Source: Canna indica (taxonomy: Eukaryota > Streptophyta > Magnoliopsida > Zingiberales > Cannaceae). Taken from it: a stretch of DNA of 64,000 bases. The stretch is taken from the NCBI GenBank assembly GCA_034359265.1, contig CP136890.1, positions 35,382,501 through 35,446,500 of the forward strand, read 5' to 3'. A program made the position numbers and the translations under genes. How positions within the stretch are numbered: position 1 is the stretch's first letter; the number at the start of each line of letters is the position of its first letter. The notes under the pieces are model-generated. The model worked only from the letters and a program-made list of their open reading frames with translations, had not been told where the DNA came from and searched no databases. Shown here piece after piece: positions 1 to 10,162 of this stretch.

Positions 1-330
1 TAAAGAACACATGGAAAGCTCTCCAAGTTGACACAGGTTGAAGGCCGGAACCCGAAAATGAAGCGCGCAAGAAAAATTCACAAGAAAATTAACCTGCCCA
101 GATTCGATCGATCGGCAAAAGAGGAAATCGGGCAGAAGGCAATTCGGTCGACCGAATGTGGCAAAAAATTGGCAGTAGCAAATTCGATCGACCGAAGTGT
201 GCCGAAAAGTGGCAAATTACCTTCGGTCGCTCGGCGATCGCTCGGTAGGTCGACCGACAATCGATTGGCAAGTGATCGGGCGTCGATAACCGGCAAAAAA
301 ATGCCCGTTGACGAGCCCTTTGTTTGGGGG

Positions 331-340
331 GTTATAAATA
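331..340 (+). promoter_or_regulatory. Probable TATA box of the copia LTR
   Basis: The sequence gttataaata lies just after the cluster of GATCGA/GTCGAC motifs. It sits at the same relative place as the ggtataaatatacc boxes in the two LTRs of the related element at 37370 and 43903. It is the likely core promoter (U3/R boundary) of the retroelement. Confidence 0.55.
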
Positions 341-655
341 CCCATCCCAAACTCTCTCCCAAGCTTTTAATGATGCTCATAAACCTCAAAGAGTGATCTT
401 TAGCATCCTTCAAGCTCCTCATTGATCAAATCCTTCAAACCTAGCTCTTGATCCCTCATCTTCAAGTGTTCTTCATTGGAGGGCTCATCAAGGGTGCTAG
501 GCTCAAGAAGAAGAGGTGTTTTCATTGTGATATGTTCTCTTCGCCTTCTTCTTGTAATAGATTTATTTTTTATTTATTTTTACTTTAATTTAGTTGACTT
601 TGTAAGAAGACCTAGTGTGTGGTCTTGTGTGTAAGTGGTTACCTTGGTGTAGAAG

Positions 656-1556
656 AGTCACACCTCGACTGAGGGTAGTGTGATCGGCTAGGGCTCACAT
701 CTTGCCCTGTAGCCTATTGTCTACACTGACATCAAGAAATCAAAAATATATCGACTGAAAGAAACTTAACATACTTTATAAAAAGTTTGCAAGTCACAAT
801 GTATAAGTTTTTCAAAACAAGAAGAAACATCAACATCAAATCCAAATGGTCAAATATCAAGTTTTACAATTCTTTTCAATTACAACCATCAGTGCAGAAA
901 TAAAACCAACATAACTAGGACTAGTCTAAGACTGATGGACGCCGCTACGAGATATGGCACCGCCTCTGCCCTCCAGCTGCACCATGTCGACACCAAGCTA
1001 CTGCTCATGCTCTGCAAAAATAGAAATAAACTGTGAGTCCACTTCGGACTCAGTGAGTGGCTCAATTGAACCTCCACTTAAGCCTCAGTCATGCATATGT
1101 ATATATTACAAGGCAATAAAGGAATATACAAGGAAGTATGGTGTGTTTCAAAAGCAACTACCGACCCTCAACGGATCCATGAGTATCCATTGTACTTGAT
1201 AACCTGCCACCTTGGCTTATCACGCCTCTGGCATCCGGCCCCTGGGACTACTCATAGCAATATATATCCCAGCTACAACTGTCCCTACCATATCAAGTAG
1301 TATCATACTGGCCATCGGCCACATCATCTCAAGATGCAAGCAAACAATCCCGGGCCGTCGACTAGGATGGCCACTAGTCTCCGGACATCATCTAGGGTAA
1401 GGATAGCTAGTCCCACCCAACTGGGGTCTGGCACCTAGCGGGCCCACTGGCGCACCTCTAGACCCAATCGGCCGAGCTGCGTATTGGTCATTTCCGACCT
1501 CCTCGCTCCTCGGCGGACCATCTCAAGCACATTACACATTCAATATCCTAGGGTTT

Positions 1557-1593
<37 letters not shown>

Positions 1594-3218
1594 GCGAGCC
1601 TTTGCCCGTATCTAGCCATGTCCGGCTACCGGGTCAACGATTCATGTTGGCCCTTTTAGTATATGTTCACCTACAATCTCTAAGTTTCCAAAAATATACA
1701 ATCAGTCATAGAAGTGTTATCGTCTCATATCTAAGTTTCCATAAATGTGCTATGAACATCTAGTGGCACCTTACATGTTAACTTGCCTTCTACACTGTCT
1801 TAGGTGAGAATTTCCATGAGTCAACCTTGGAATACCATCCAAGAACATTTAGGGCAACATACATAATTTAACGAAAAATCCACAAATATTACATCATTCA
1901 TCATATATAACCATAATGCACATACCTAACAATTCTTATACTACCTTAGGAATATTAGCACAATAAGGAGCAACTATCTAGCATGGCAAGGTAGTAATAA
2001 ATTTAAATAACATGTATGAATTATAAAATATGGTAACATTGTCAACATCCAAGTTTAAGGATCAAATGCTAAGTATGGTTACAATCTAGCATTTCTACAA
2101 TTCAAATCAATTAAGCTACTTGGTAAGTTTGATGTTCTTCCTAAGTATTATCATATCCCTATGTGTGATCCCTAAGATCATGAAATTTCCATCTAAGGCA
2201 AGTCTCTCCTCCTCTCCCCAACCTTGGCTGAACCATGATCAAGGGAAACCTTGCTCAGCCAAGGTCATTGGGTAGGGAAAGATGGAAGAGACTTTAGCTA
2301 TACCTTGTCTCTTCAATTCCACATACTTCTTAAATACCAAAGATCAACTTACCCTTCCTCTCACCCTTAGCCGAACCCTCTCCATGAATCTTAGGGTTCA
2401 TTCGGCCACTTCAAGGGGCTTCAAAGGGGACATGCTTCATATTACGTAAGGAGTTCAAAGGACTACATCAAAATAGCGGTATAAGGGCATCTAAGGGCCT
2501 TCTCGCCGTTAGGGGAATCGAGAAAAATTTTGGCATGGCCTTTCCCCGTTTCCCATGACTCGGCAGCCCCAAAAATATGTAGATCGGCGATTAAAATAAA
2601 AAGATCCGACAAGAAACATCATAAAATAGTGAGTACATATCATTGAAATCATGGATCGTCGGGAAAAAATGCGAGAACTCGACCTATCATCTAGGGTTCG
2701 GCCACCCGTGTCCCCCAAATTGTTAAAGCCTTAACCACTCACCTAGATCGCCAAGAAATAAGGATTGGGTGACGGCGACTTGAGAATTTCCGGCGATGAC
2801 GCGAATTCCAGATCGATCCAAGCCCCAAGCCCCCTCCTTGCTCCTTCTCCTCTTTCTCCCTTGCGGCCTTGTGCGACTCAATGGTTGAGTCGCACGACTG
2901 CCATATGGGGGGTTTTTATCCCCTCAACCATCTTTCCAAAGATGGTTTCAAGGCTCACTTAAGTCATACTCGGAACTCGACTAAACCCGAACTCGACTCG
3001 GGTTCCGACCCAACCCATAACATGACTCGAGTTAACTTAATTTAAGGTATGATTTTATAAAAGGAAAGTTAATTATCCAAATAGTCTTCATGATTCATTA
3101 GCCAAGTCATACCTTTTCACTCGAGGAGATCCTGAGGCTCGACTCGACTACCCCCGGTTCCGACGCGCTGCACCCAAACAGATTTTTATATTAGGAAACT
3201 TTTTTTCCGGGTCTTACA
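656..3218 (-). mobile_element. Solo Ty3/gypsy LTR with AGAAG target duplication
   Basis: This stretch is the reverse complement of the LTR at 10163-12708. It begins (on +) with GTCACACC and ends with GGTCTTACA, matching the TGTAAGACC start and GGTGTGACA end of that LTR; the terminal base at 656 has changed. Direct repeats AGAAG at 651-655 and 3219-3223 are the 5-bp target duplication. Removing the insert restores a continuous copia LTR. No internal region is present, so it is a solo LTR left by recombination between the two LTRs of a full element. It is about 2.56 kb long, similar to the 2546-bp sister LTR, and carries a private (TA)n run at 1559-1591. Confidence 0.9.
1559..1591. repeat. (TA)n microsatellite inside the solo LTR
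   Basis: About 16 uninterrupted AT dinucleotides. The corresponding place in the sister LTR (near 11790) has only a short tgtatgta run, so the array expanded after the two copies separated. Confidence 0.95.
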
Positions 3219-3648
3219 AGAAGGTGTAAAGCCACTTGTGTAAACTAAGTTAGGAGTGTGTCTTAGAAATTGAGGTGGGAAAGCTCAGTCGGTAGGAAGG
3301 CGGAATACTTCTGGGTGTGGAAGTGCCTTTGAGGTGAGTGTAGGGTCTTTTCAGTGTAAAGTCCTCAATTTTAAGCTACTCGTAATTTAGTGGATTTGGT
3401 TTGGAAATCCTAAGCCACTTTAATTTAGTAGAGTAGGCATTGGGGCAGAACCTCTATAAACTATTGTGTTAGCATTGTTTTCTTTGTGTATCGCTTTATT
3501 TATCTTCATTACTCGCTTCTGCATTTAGCTAATCAATTGCAAATTGCCTAAGTAATTTAAGAAAATATTTAAAATCAAATTTAGGCAAATAGATTTAGTT
3601 AACATACTATTCAATCCCCCCCCCTCTAGTGTGGCCATTTTACCAACA

Positions 3649-4918
3649 AAAGGAATTTCAATTTTGAAAATTAGAAGTGATAATGGAGGAGAATTTAAAT
3701 ATAAAAAGTTTTCGAATCTTGTGATGAATTGGGTATTGAGCATACCTTTTCTTCCCCTAGAACCCCTCAACAAAATGGGGTAGTTGAGAGGAAGAATAGA
3801 ACCTTACAAGAGATGGCTAGGACCATGCTTTGTGAAAATAATTTGCATAAGTATTTTGGGGCCGAAGTCATAAATACCTCTTGTTATGTATTTAATCGTG
3901 TTTTATTAAGACCTAAAATCAAGAAAACACCTTTTGAGCTTTGGAATGATAAAATCCCAAGTATGAGATATTTTCGTGTTTTTTAATGTAAATGTTTTAT
4001 TTTAAACACTAAGGAGCATATAGAAAAAATTGATTCTAAATCTGATGAAGATATTTTCCTAGGTTACTCTAATAGTTCTAAGGCCTATAGAGTTTATAAT
4101 CGTAGAACTATGATTGTTGAACAATCTATCCATGTTACTTTTGATGAAACTAATTATTCTTCTATAAATGTTAAGATTGTGAATGTAGGTGAGGAACTTG
4201 AGGAACTAACATTTCATGACAAAGAGGTTGAAGATGAAAACAATGAGGAAACTCACAATGAAGAACCTTCATCCTCAACTCTACCTCAAGATGATGAAGA
4301 AGAAGAAGAAGAAGAAGAAGAAGAAGAAGATGAAGCTCTACCACCTCTCCCCAAAGGGTACCGGTTGGTAAGAGACCATCCAATGGATCAAGTCATTGGA
4401 GAACTTAATCATTAGAAGAGGAAGCTCTACCACCTCTCCCCAAAAAACATTAAGGAAGCAATAGAAGATGAATTTTGGGTAATTGCTATGCAAAAGGAAC
4501 TTAATCAATTTGTTAGGAATTAAGTTTGGGACTAAGTACCTAGACCTCGCGAACAAACCGTAATTGGGACTAAATGGGTATTTAGAAACAAGTTAGATGG
4601 AGGAGGTTTAGTCATTTTAAACAAAGCTAGGTTAGTGGCCCAAGGGTTTAATCAAGAAGAAGGAATAGATTATAATGAAATTTCTGCTCCCGTAACTAGA
4701 TTAGAGGCAATTCACATGCTTTTGGCTTATGCAAGTTTTAAAGGTTTTAAACTTTTTCAAATGGATGTTAAAAGTGCTTTTTAAAATGGTTTAATCGATG
4801 AAAAGGTTTATGTTGAACAACCCCCCCCCCCCCCCACCCAATTTGAAAGTTTTGAGTTTTCAAATCATGTTTTTAAACTTAAAAAAACTTTGTATGGTTT
4901 AAAACAAGCCCCAAGGTG
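3649..4918 (+). pseudogene. Broken Ty1/copia pol: integrase and reverse transcriptase fragments
   Basis: Translation in shifting frames gives a copia integrase core piece (RSDNGGEF near 3680, then TPQQNGVVERKNRTL near 3765-3800) and, further on, a reverse transcriptase piece (GTKWVFRNK near 4568, ARLVAQGFNQ near 4630, FQMDVKSAF near 4758, KKTLYGLKQAPR near 4880-4914). The integrase text starts immediately after the LTR end, so primer site, gag, protease and the first integrase Asp are missing. A stop follows YFRVF at 3984, and further stops occur in the RT. An acidic linker at about 4290-4330 comes from a GAA microsatellite. A C15 run (4821-4835) replaces the usual Pro-rich site. The RT breaks off at 4914-4918 against a gypsy LTR. 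This is a dead remnant. Confidence 0.88.
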
Positions 4919-5455
4919 ATACAAATGGACCCGTTGGGGGTCGGTAATCGCATTAGAAATAAATTCTACCTCCTTGTACATTTTCTTTATTGCCTTGTAT
5001 GATATATATGCATGACTGAAGCTTATGTGGAGGTTCATTTGAGCCACTCACTGAGTCCCAAGTGGACTCACAATTTATTCTTATTTTGCAGAGCATGAGC
5101 AGTAGCTTGGCATGCCGACATGATGCAGCTGGTGGGCGGGAGGCGGTGCCATATCTCATAGCGGCGTCCATGAGTCTTAGACTTGTGCTTAGTTATGTTG
5201 GTTTTGTTTCTGCAGTGACAGTTGTAATTGAAAAAAATTGTAAAACTTGTTACTTGAACATTCGATTATTTGATGTTGATGTTTCTACTTGTTTTGGAAA
5301 ACTTATAGATTGCGATTTTGAAAACTTTTTATAAAGTATGTTGAGATTTCTTTCATTCGATATGTCTTGGTTTTCTTGATGTCAGTGTAGACAGTAGGCT
5401 ACAGGGCAGGATGTAGGCCTTGGTCAGTCACACTACCCTCAGTTGGGGTGTGACA
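4919..5455 (+). repeat. Truncated 5' LTR of the gypsy element
   Basis: Positions 4919-5455 align with 12172-12708 of the 3' LTR, from 'tgatacaaatggacccgttg' to the terminal GGTGTGACA. The first ~2.0 kb of the LTR is missing and the junction is with copia RT sequence, so the truncation came from deletion or ectopic recombination rather than incomplete insertion. Confidence 0.9.
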
Positions 5456-5456
5456 A

Positions 5457-5476
5457 AGTTGGTATGAAAGCACTAG
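5457..5476 (+). promoter_or_regulatory. Primer binding site of the gypsy element
   Basis: Just after the LTR end, 'agttggtatgaaagcactag' resembles the TGGTATCAGAGC-type sequence complementary to the 3' end of initiator tRNA-Met, used to prime minus-strand DNA synthesis. It has a few substitutions. Confidence 0.6.
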
Positions 5477-5673
5477 GTTAGGTCTTGTCTATGACTCGGT
5501 GTTGGGTACTGTATGAGGCATATGCTAGCGTGCTGACTTACGGTATAGTTATGCTACGAGATTGGGCGACCACTCCTGCACTCAGCGCACCATGCGGTTA
5601 GTAAGTTTAAATAGCTTTGTGTTAAGAATTTCTTATACGACATGCGACTTCTTTTCTTTACTGTGCTAGTGAA

Positions 5674-6840
5674 ATGGATGCTCAAAATGCTGCTTCGAGC
5701 GGCAGTGGCAGTAACTCGACGGAACGTCAAGGCCGGGGGCGAGGCCGGGCCCGGGCCAGGGATAGAGAGCCGCTATGGGGTAGGGGCAATAGTCAGCGGT
5801 TGTTCTACTGCAGGCTCAAGTGAACCAATTGACTGAGGCACTCCACAAGGAGCAGGAACTGAGACAGCAAATGCAGCAGCAGTAGTCTCAGCAGCCACCG
5901 CCATAACCCGTGCTCGTGGTTTCAGTGGTACCAGAAGTGGCAGAGGTGATAGCGCTGGTGGTCAGAACCCCAGGGGCCCCAACTTATGCAAATTTTGTCA
6001 CACTGAAGCCACCGGAGTTCACTGGAATAGATCATCAGGTGGAAGTGACAGAATTCTTGGGGGATTACTACGAGCTATGTATAGAGCTGGGGTGTTCTTC
6101 AGAGGCAGTTGCTCGCATGGTTGGTCTTCAGATGAGGGGACCGGCAAAGGTCTAGCTGCAAACTTGGAAGGCTCGTAGGGCAGCTGGCACACCACCTCCC
6201 ACGTGGGAGGAATTTCGGGCGTCTGTGGAAGAGCAGTACCTACCCATGAGTGTTCGTGACAAGCGCGCCCATGATTTTGAGATGTTGCGCCAGGCTGGAG
6301 GCATGACCGTATCAGACTAAGAGATGGAGTTCAACTGTCTCTCCAAGTACCATCCAACCCTAGTGGCGTCTGAGACCGCCAAGGTTAAAAGGTTCGTGGC
6401 AGGATTAAGGTCGCAGATTGGCAGGCTTATCCACTACACTGAGGATTCTACTCTAGCTCGGGTAGTGGATGAAGCCCTACGGAAAGAAGCTTTGGTGTCA
6501 TTTGAGAGAAATGATGGACCAGCTAAGAAGAAGTTTTGGTCACAGGGTTCTGGTAGTCGGCCTTGGCACTCTGAGGGGGCAATGACTACAGCAGATGAGC
6601 AGCAGAGCCGGGGGCATAATGGCAATCGGAGGCCAGCAGTGTTAGGAGGTGGTTCTCAGAGATCTGAGATCCCGCAGTGTGGCAGCTGCAATCGGAGGCA
6701 CTGGGGGTCCTATCATAGCCGCACTAACGCTTGCTTCAAGTGCGGTTGAGTCGGACACTTCAAGAAGGACTGTCCTGAGGGAATCGGTCAGAAGCCTGAG
6801 CAGTCTAGGGGGAAGGCACCTATGTCAGTAGGGTCAATAG
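5674..6840 (+). pseudogene. Ty3/gypsy gag, degenerate
   Basis: The likely start is the ATG at 5674, followed by a Ser/Gly/Arg-rich N-terminus. A frameshift leads into the retrotransposon gag core (FVTLKPPEFTGIDHQVEV near 5995, continuing with FLGDYYELCIELG and later VKRFVAGLRSQIGRL near 6385). A CCHC knuckle near 6730-6775 reads CFKCG, then a stop codon, then VGHFKKDC, so the knuckle is broken. Further stops lie near 6154 and 6318. Gag forms the particle that packages element RNA. It lies directly before the protease and pol as one ancestral polyprotein, which can no longer be made here. Confidence 0.82.
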
Positions 6841-6911
6841 CTCAGAGAGGGTAGACACAGAATAAGGGGCCATAGACCAGTCAAGAGAGGCTGCCTACGC
6901 GGGTATATGCT

Positions 6912-7462
6912 ATGAACCGTGATGGGGCAGAGGCATCCAAAGCAGTGGTGACATGTACTATTTTAGTATGCTCGTCTGCTGCATATGTTTTATTTGATCC
7001 GGGTGCCACGCACTTGTTTGTGTCTGCCATGTTTGCTGCAAAGTTGCCAATGGCACCCTCTATGCTCAACGGGCCATTGATGTATCAACGCCTACGGGCG
7101 ATGCAATCTTAGCAAACTCAATTTATCAAGGTTGTGAAGTACTCATCTGCGGCCATGTGCTGAGTGCGGATTTGACACTCCTACCCACTCTTGAGCTTGA
7201 TGTCATTCTTGGCATGGACTGACTCGCATAGCACTTTGCAATGTTGGACTGCAAGGCCAAAGCGGTGATGTTTAATAAGTCTGGGTTGCTACAGTTCACC
7301 TTCCAAGGGGAGGGAGGTAGCAAGCTGACAGGGGTCATCTCAGCCCTAAAGGCTTGTAAGTTGCTTCGGGGTGGCTGCCAATCTTTCCTGGCTTTTGTAT
7401 CTGTGGCCGAGGAGGAAAGGGGTGAAGCAAGGGATGTCAGCGGAACCCCAATGGTCTGTTAA
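6912..7462 (+). pseudogene. Ty3/gypsy retropepsin-like protease region
   Basis: The reading VLFDPGATHLFVS near 6985-7023 matches the aspartic protease active-site loop (usual D-S-G-A/S-x-H), here with Pro for Ser and the Asp kept. LDVILGMD near 7197-7218 is the second conserved protease strand. Stop codons at 7110 and 7219 and a frame change before 7241 break it. In a live element this enzyme cuts the Gag-Pol polyprotein. Confidence 0.75.
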
Positions 7463-8560
7463 TTCCCTGATGTGTTTCTCGAGGAATTGTCGGGGTTACC
7501 GCCCAGAAGGGAAGTCGATTTTTGCATTGACCTGCAGCCCGGGGTGAAACCAATTTCCACTCCCCCTTATAGGATGGCACCGGCCGAACTCAGGGAGCTA
7601 AAGGTGCAATTACAGGAAATGCTAGACCTGGGGTTCATCCGGCCGAGTGTGTCACCCTGGGGTGCCCCGGTTCTCTTCGTGAAGAAGAAGGATGGGTCGA
7701 TGCACATGTGCATTGATTATAGGCAGCTGAATAAGGTGACTGTTAAGAATCGCTACCCACTGCCAAGGATAGACGATCTATTTGATCAGCTGCAGGGGGC
7801 TCAATAGTTTTCAAAGATAGATCTGAGGTCCAAATACCATTAGTTGAGAATCTGGGACTGCGATGTGCCGAAGACGACCTTTCGCTACGGTCACTATGAG
7901 CTCCTAGTGATATCCTTTGGCCTAACCAATGCACCTGCTGCCTTCATGGACCTAATAAACAGGGTATTTAAGGAATACCTTGACAACTTTGTGATCGTCT
8001 TCATTGACGACATTCTGGTTTACTCCAAGAGTGAGGAAGAGCACTCTAAGCACCTGAGAAGTGTTCGGGAAACCATCAGAAGAAGGTCAGATTTGTTTGG
8101 GATGACAAATGTGAGGCGAGCTTTCAGAAGCTCAAGGCATGTTTGACATCTGCACCCGTGTTGGCTGTACCTTCCGACTCAGGAGGGTTTTTAGTCTCCT
8201 GTGATGCCTCTCGGGTTGGTCTGGGCTGCATCCAGATGCAGTATGGCAGAGTCATTGCTTATGCGTCTCGCCAGCTGAAGGTTCATGAGAAGAACTATCC
8301 GACGCACGACCTAGAATTAGCGGCAGTGGTCTTTGCCCTCAAGCTTTGGCGGCACTACCTGTACGGAGAGACTTGCGAGATCTACACATGTCACAAGAGC
8401 CTCCAGTACTTGCTTACCCAAAAGGAGCTAAACCTCAGGCAGATATGGTGGCTGGAGCTCCTAAAGGACTATGATTGCACCATTATGTATCATTCGAGGA
8501 AAGCAAATATGGTAGCAAATGCGCTAAGCAGAAAGTCCATGGGCAGTTTAGCTCATTTGA
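7463..8560 (+). pseudogene. Ty3/gypsy reverse transcriptase and RNase H, broken
   Basis: The RT fingers and palm are clear: [20 protein letters not shown] near 7630-7690, [20 protein letters not shown] near 7710-7768, and the catalytic box [10 protein letters not shown] near 7999-8028 with both Asp kept. Stops replace Gln at 7804 and 7842. After HLRSV (about 8062) the usual connection region is missing and the text resumes at the tail of the polymerase domain, so about 300 bp is deleted. RNase H follows in another frame: CDASRVGLG near 8200, [20 protein letters not shown] near 8263-8320, and [10 protein letters not shown] near 8508. This is the enzyme that would copy element RNA into DNA; it is inactive as read. 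Confidence 0.88.
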
Positions 8561-8597
8561 AAATTAAGCGGAGGCCTCTAGCTCGAGAGTTGGCTTT

Positions 8598-10102
8598 GTG
8601 CCTAGATGGGGGTGCAACCTTATTAGTGTCAGCTTCAGGTGCCCTGATGGCACACTTGCGGGTACAATCCACGCTGGTGGACATGCTGTGTGCCGCGCAG
8701 GGGGAAGATGTCTTTTATGCACTGACCAAGGACCTGGTGCAAGAGGTGATGCAGAGAACGGTTTCAGATTGGACTCAGAGGGTGTACTGAGATTCAGAGA
8801 CCGGATAGTAGTACCAGACATGGCTGAGGTGCGCAGGCATGTCCTGGAACTGGGTCATTGTTCCACTTACACAATGCATCCGGGGGCCACCAAGATGTAC
8901 CGAGATTTAAGGCAGCATTACTGGTGCAAAGGTATGAAAAGAGAGATGGCAGAGTTTGTTTCCAAATGTCTAATTTGCCAGCAGGTGAAGGCCAAACACC
9001 TTAAGCCAGCGGGGCTTCTGCAAAACCTCGAGGTGCCCGAGTGGAAATAGGAGAAAATCACTATGGATCTAGTGATCGGATTGCCTAAGTCAAAAGACGG
9101 TTTTGATTCCATTTGGGTGGTAGTGGATCGGTTAACCAAGACCGCGCACTTCATACCAGTGAAAACTACCTTCTCTGCAGACCAGTATGCCCGACTATTC
9201 TTGGATAGGATTGTGGCATATCATGGTACCTCGGTGATGATTATATCCGACCGCGGTACCCAGTTCACAGCCCGGTTTTAGCAGTCCTTCCAGGAAGCCT
9301 TGGATACCCAGGTGCGTTTCAGCACAGCTTTCCATCCGTAGACTGACGGGCAGTCAGAGAGGACCATCCAAACTTTGGAGGACATGCTGAGAGCATGCGT
9401 CCTGGATATGGCCGACGGCTAGGAGAGGCACCTACCGCTGATAGAGTTCGCCTACAACAATAGGTATCACAGTAGCATTGGCATGGCTCCTTTTGAGGCT
9501 TTGTATGGGCGGAGGTGTAGGTCTCCAGTGGGCTAGTTTGAGGCAGGGGAATCACTCATGGTGGGCCCCGATCTGGTCGAGGAAGCAGTAGAAAAAGTAA
9601 ATGTCATAAAAGAAAGATTACTGGCGGCTCAGAGTCGACAGAAAATGTATGCCGACAAGAAGGTCAGGGAATTGGAATTTGCAGAGGGTGACTTAGTATT
9701 TCTAAAGGTCTCTCCTATGAAAGGGGTGGTCTGATTTGGGAAAAGGGGAAAACTGAGCCCTAGATACATTGGGCCTTTTCCCGTCCTCAAGCGGAGGGCG
9801 AGGTGGCCTATGAGCTGGCATTGCCTCCTAGCCTGAGCAGAGTGCACCCAATCTTCCATGTATTCATGTTGCACAAGTATGTAAAAGATGATTCGCATGT
9901 GATCGAGCCCTCTTCTATCGAGGTAGATTCGGCCATCTTATTCGAGGAAAGACCGGTAGAGATTCTTGACCGTCAGATCAGGAAGCTAAGGTCCAAAGAA
10001 ATTCCCCTGGTAAAGGTCAGATGGGAGCACCATTCTGGGCAAGAGGCCACATGGGATGTAAAGCAGGACATGAGAGAGTGCTACCCTTCCTTGTTAGAAT
10101 AG
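8598..10102 (+). pseudogene. Ty3/gypsy integrase with chromodomain-like C-terminus, broken
   Basis: An HHCC zinc-binding region is seen at about 8850-8985 (H and H, then CLICQQ). The catalytic core has the first Asp in TMDLVIGLPKS (9061-9093), the second in ISDRGTQFT (about 9243-9270) and the Glu in DGQSERTIQ (about 9346-9372). [20 protein letters not shown] follows at 9454-9512. Stops, mostly in place of Gln or Trp, occur at 9048, 9279, 9340, 9421, 9533 and 9731. After a frameshift the C-terminus (9896-10102) has VEILDRQ, LVKVRWEHHSGQEATW and DMRECYP, the pattern of the degenerate chromodomain of Tekay-type elements, thought to guide insertion into heterochromatin. Confidence 0.85.
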
Positions 10103-10149
10103 CCGGTAAGTCCTTGTTATTCAAGTAAATTCGAGGATGAATTTCCCTT

Positions 10150-10162
10150 AAGGGGGGAAGGT
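10150..10162 (+). promoter_or_regulatory. Polypurine tract of the gypsy element
   Basis: The purine run aaggggggaagg lies directly before the TGTAAGAC start of the 3' LTR. It primes plus-strand DNA synthesis in this class. Confidence 0.8.

Larger units (their letters stand above)
1..3648 (+). mobile_element. SIRE-like Ty1/copia LTR, left end outside window, split by a solo gypsy LTR
   Basis: The copia LTR is seen in two parts, 1-655 and 3219-3648. It matches, with divergence, the LTR pair at 36664-38160 and 43230-44692: the same GAACCCGAAAATGAAGCGCG block, the clustered CGATCGACCG motifs, a TATA box, the 'gtgtaaagccacttgtgtaaac' segment, a 'tagtggagtaggcattgggg'-like segment and a C-rich stretch before the terminal CA. 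The right end is placed at the CA of 'ttttaccaaca' (3648). The left end lies before the window. The LTR is interrupted at 656-3218 by an unrelated LTR flanked by AGAAG on both sides. LTRs carry the promoter and RNA-processing signals of the element and code for no protein. Assignment to the SIRE/Maximus clade rests on LTR size and on the gag of the related element, and is an inference. Confidence 0.75.
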
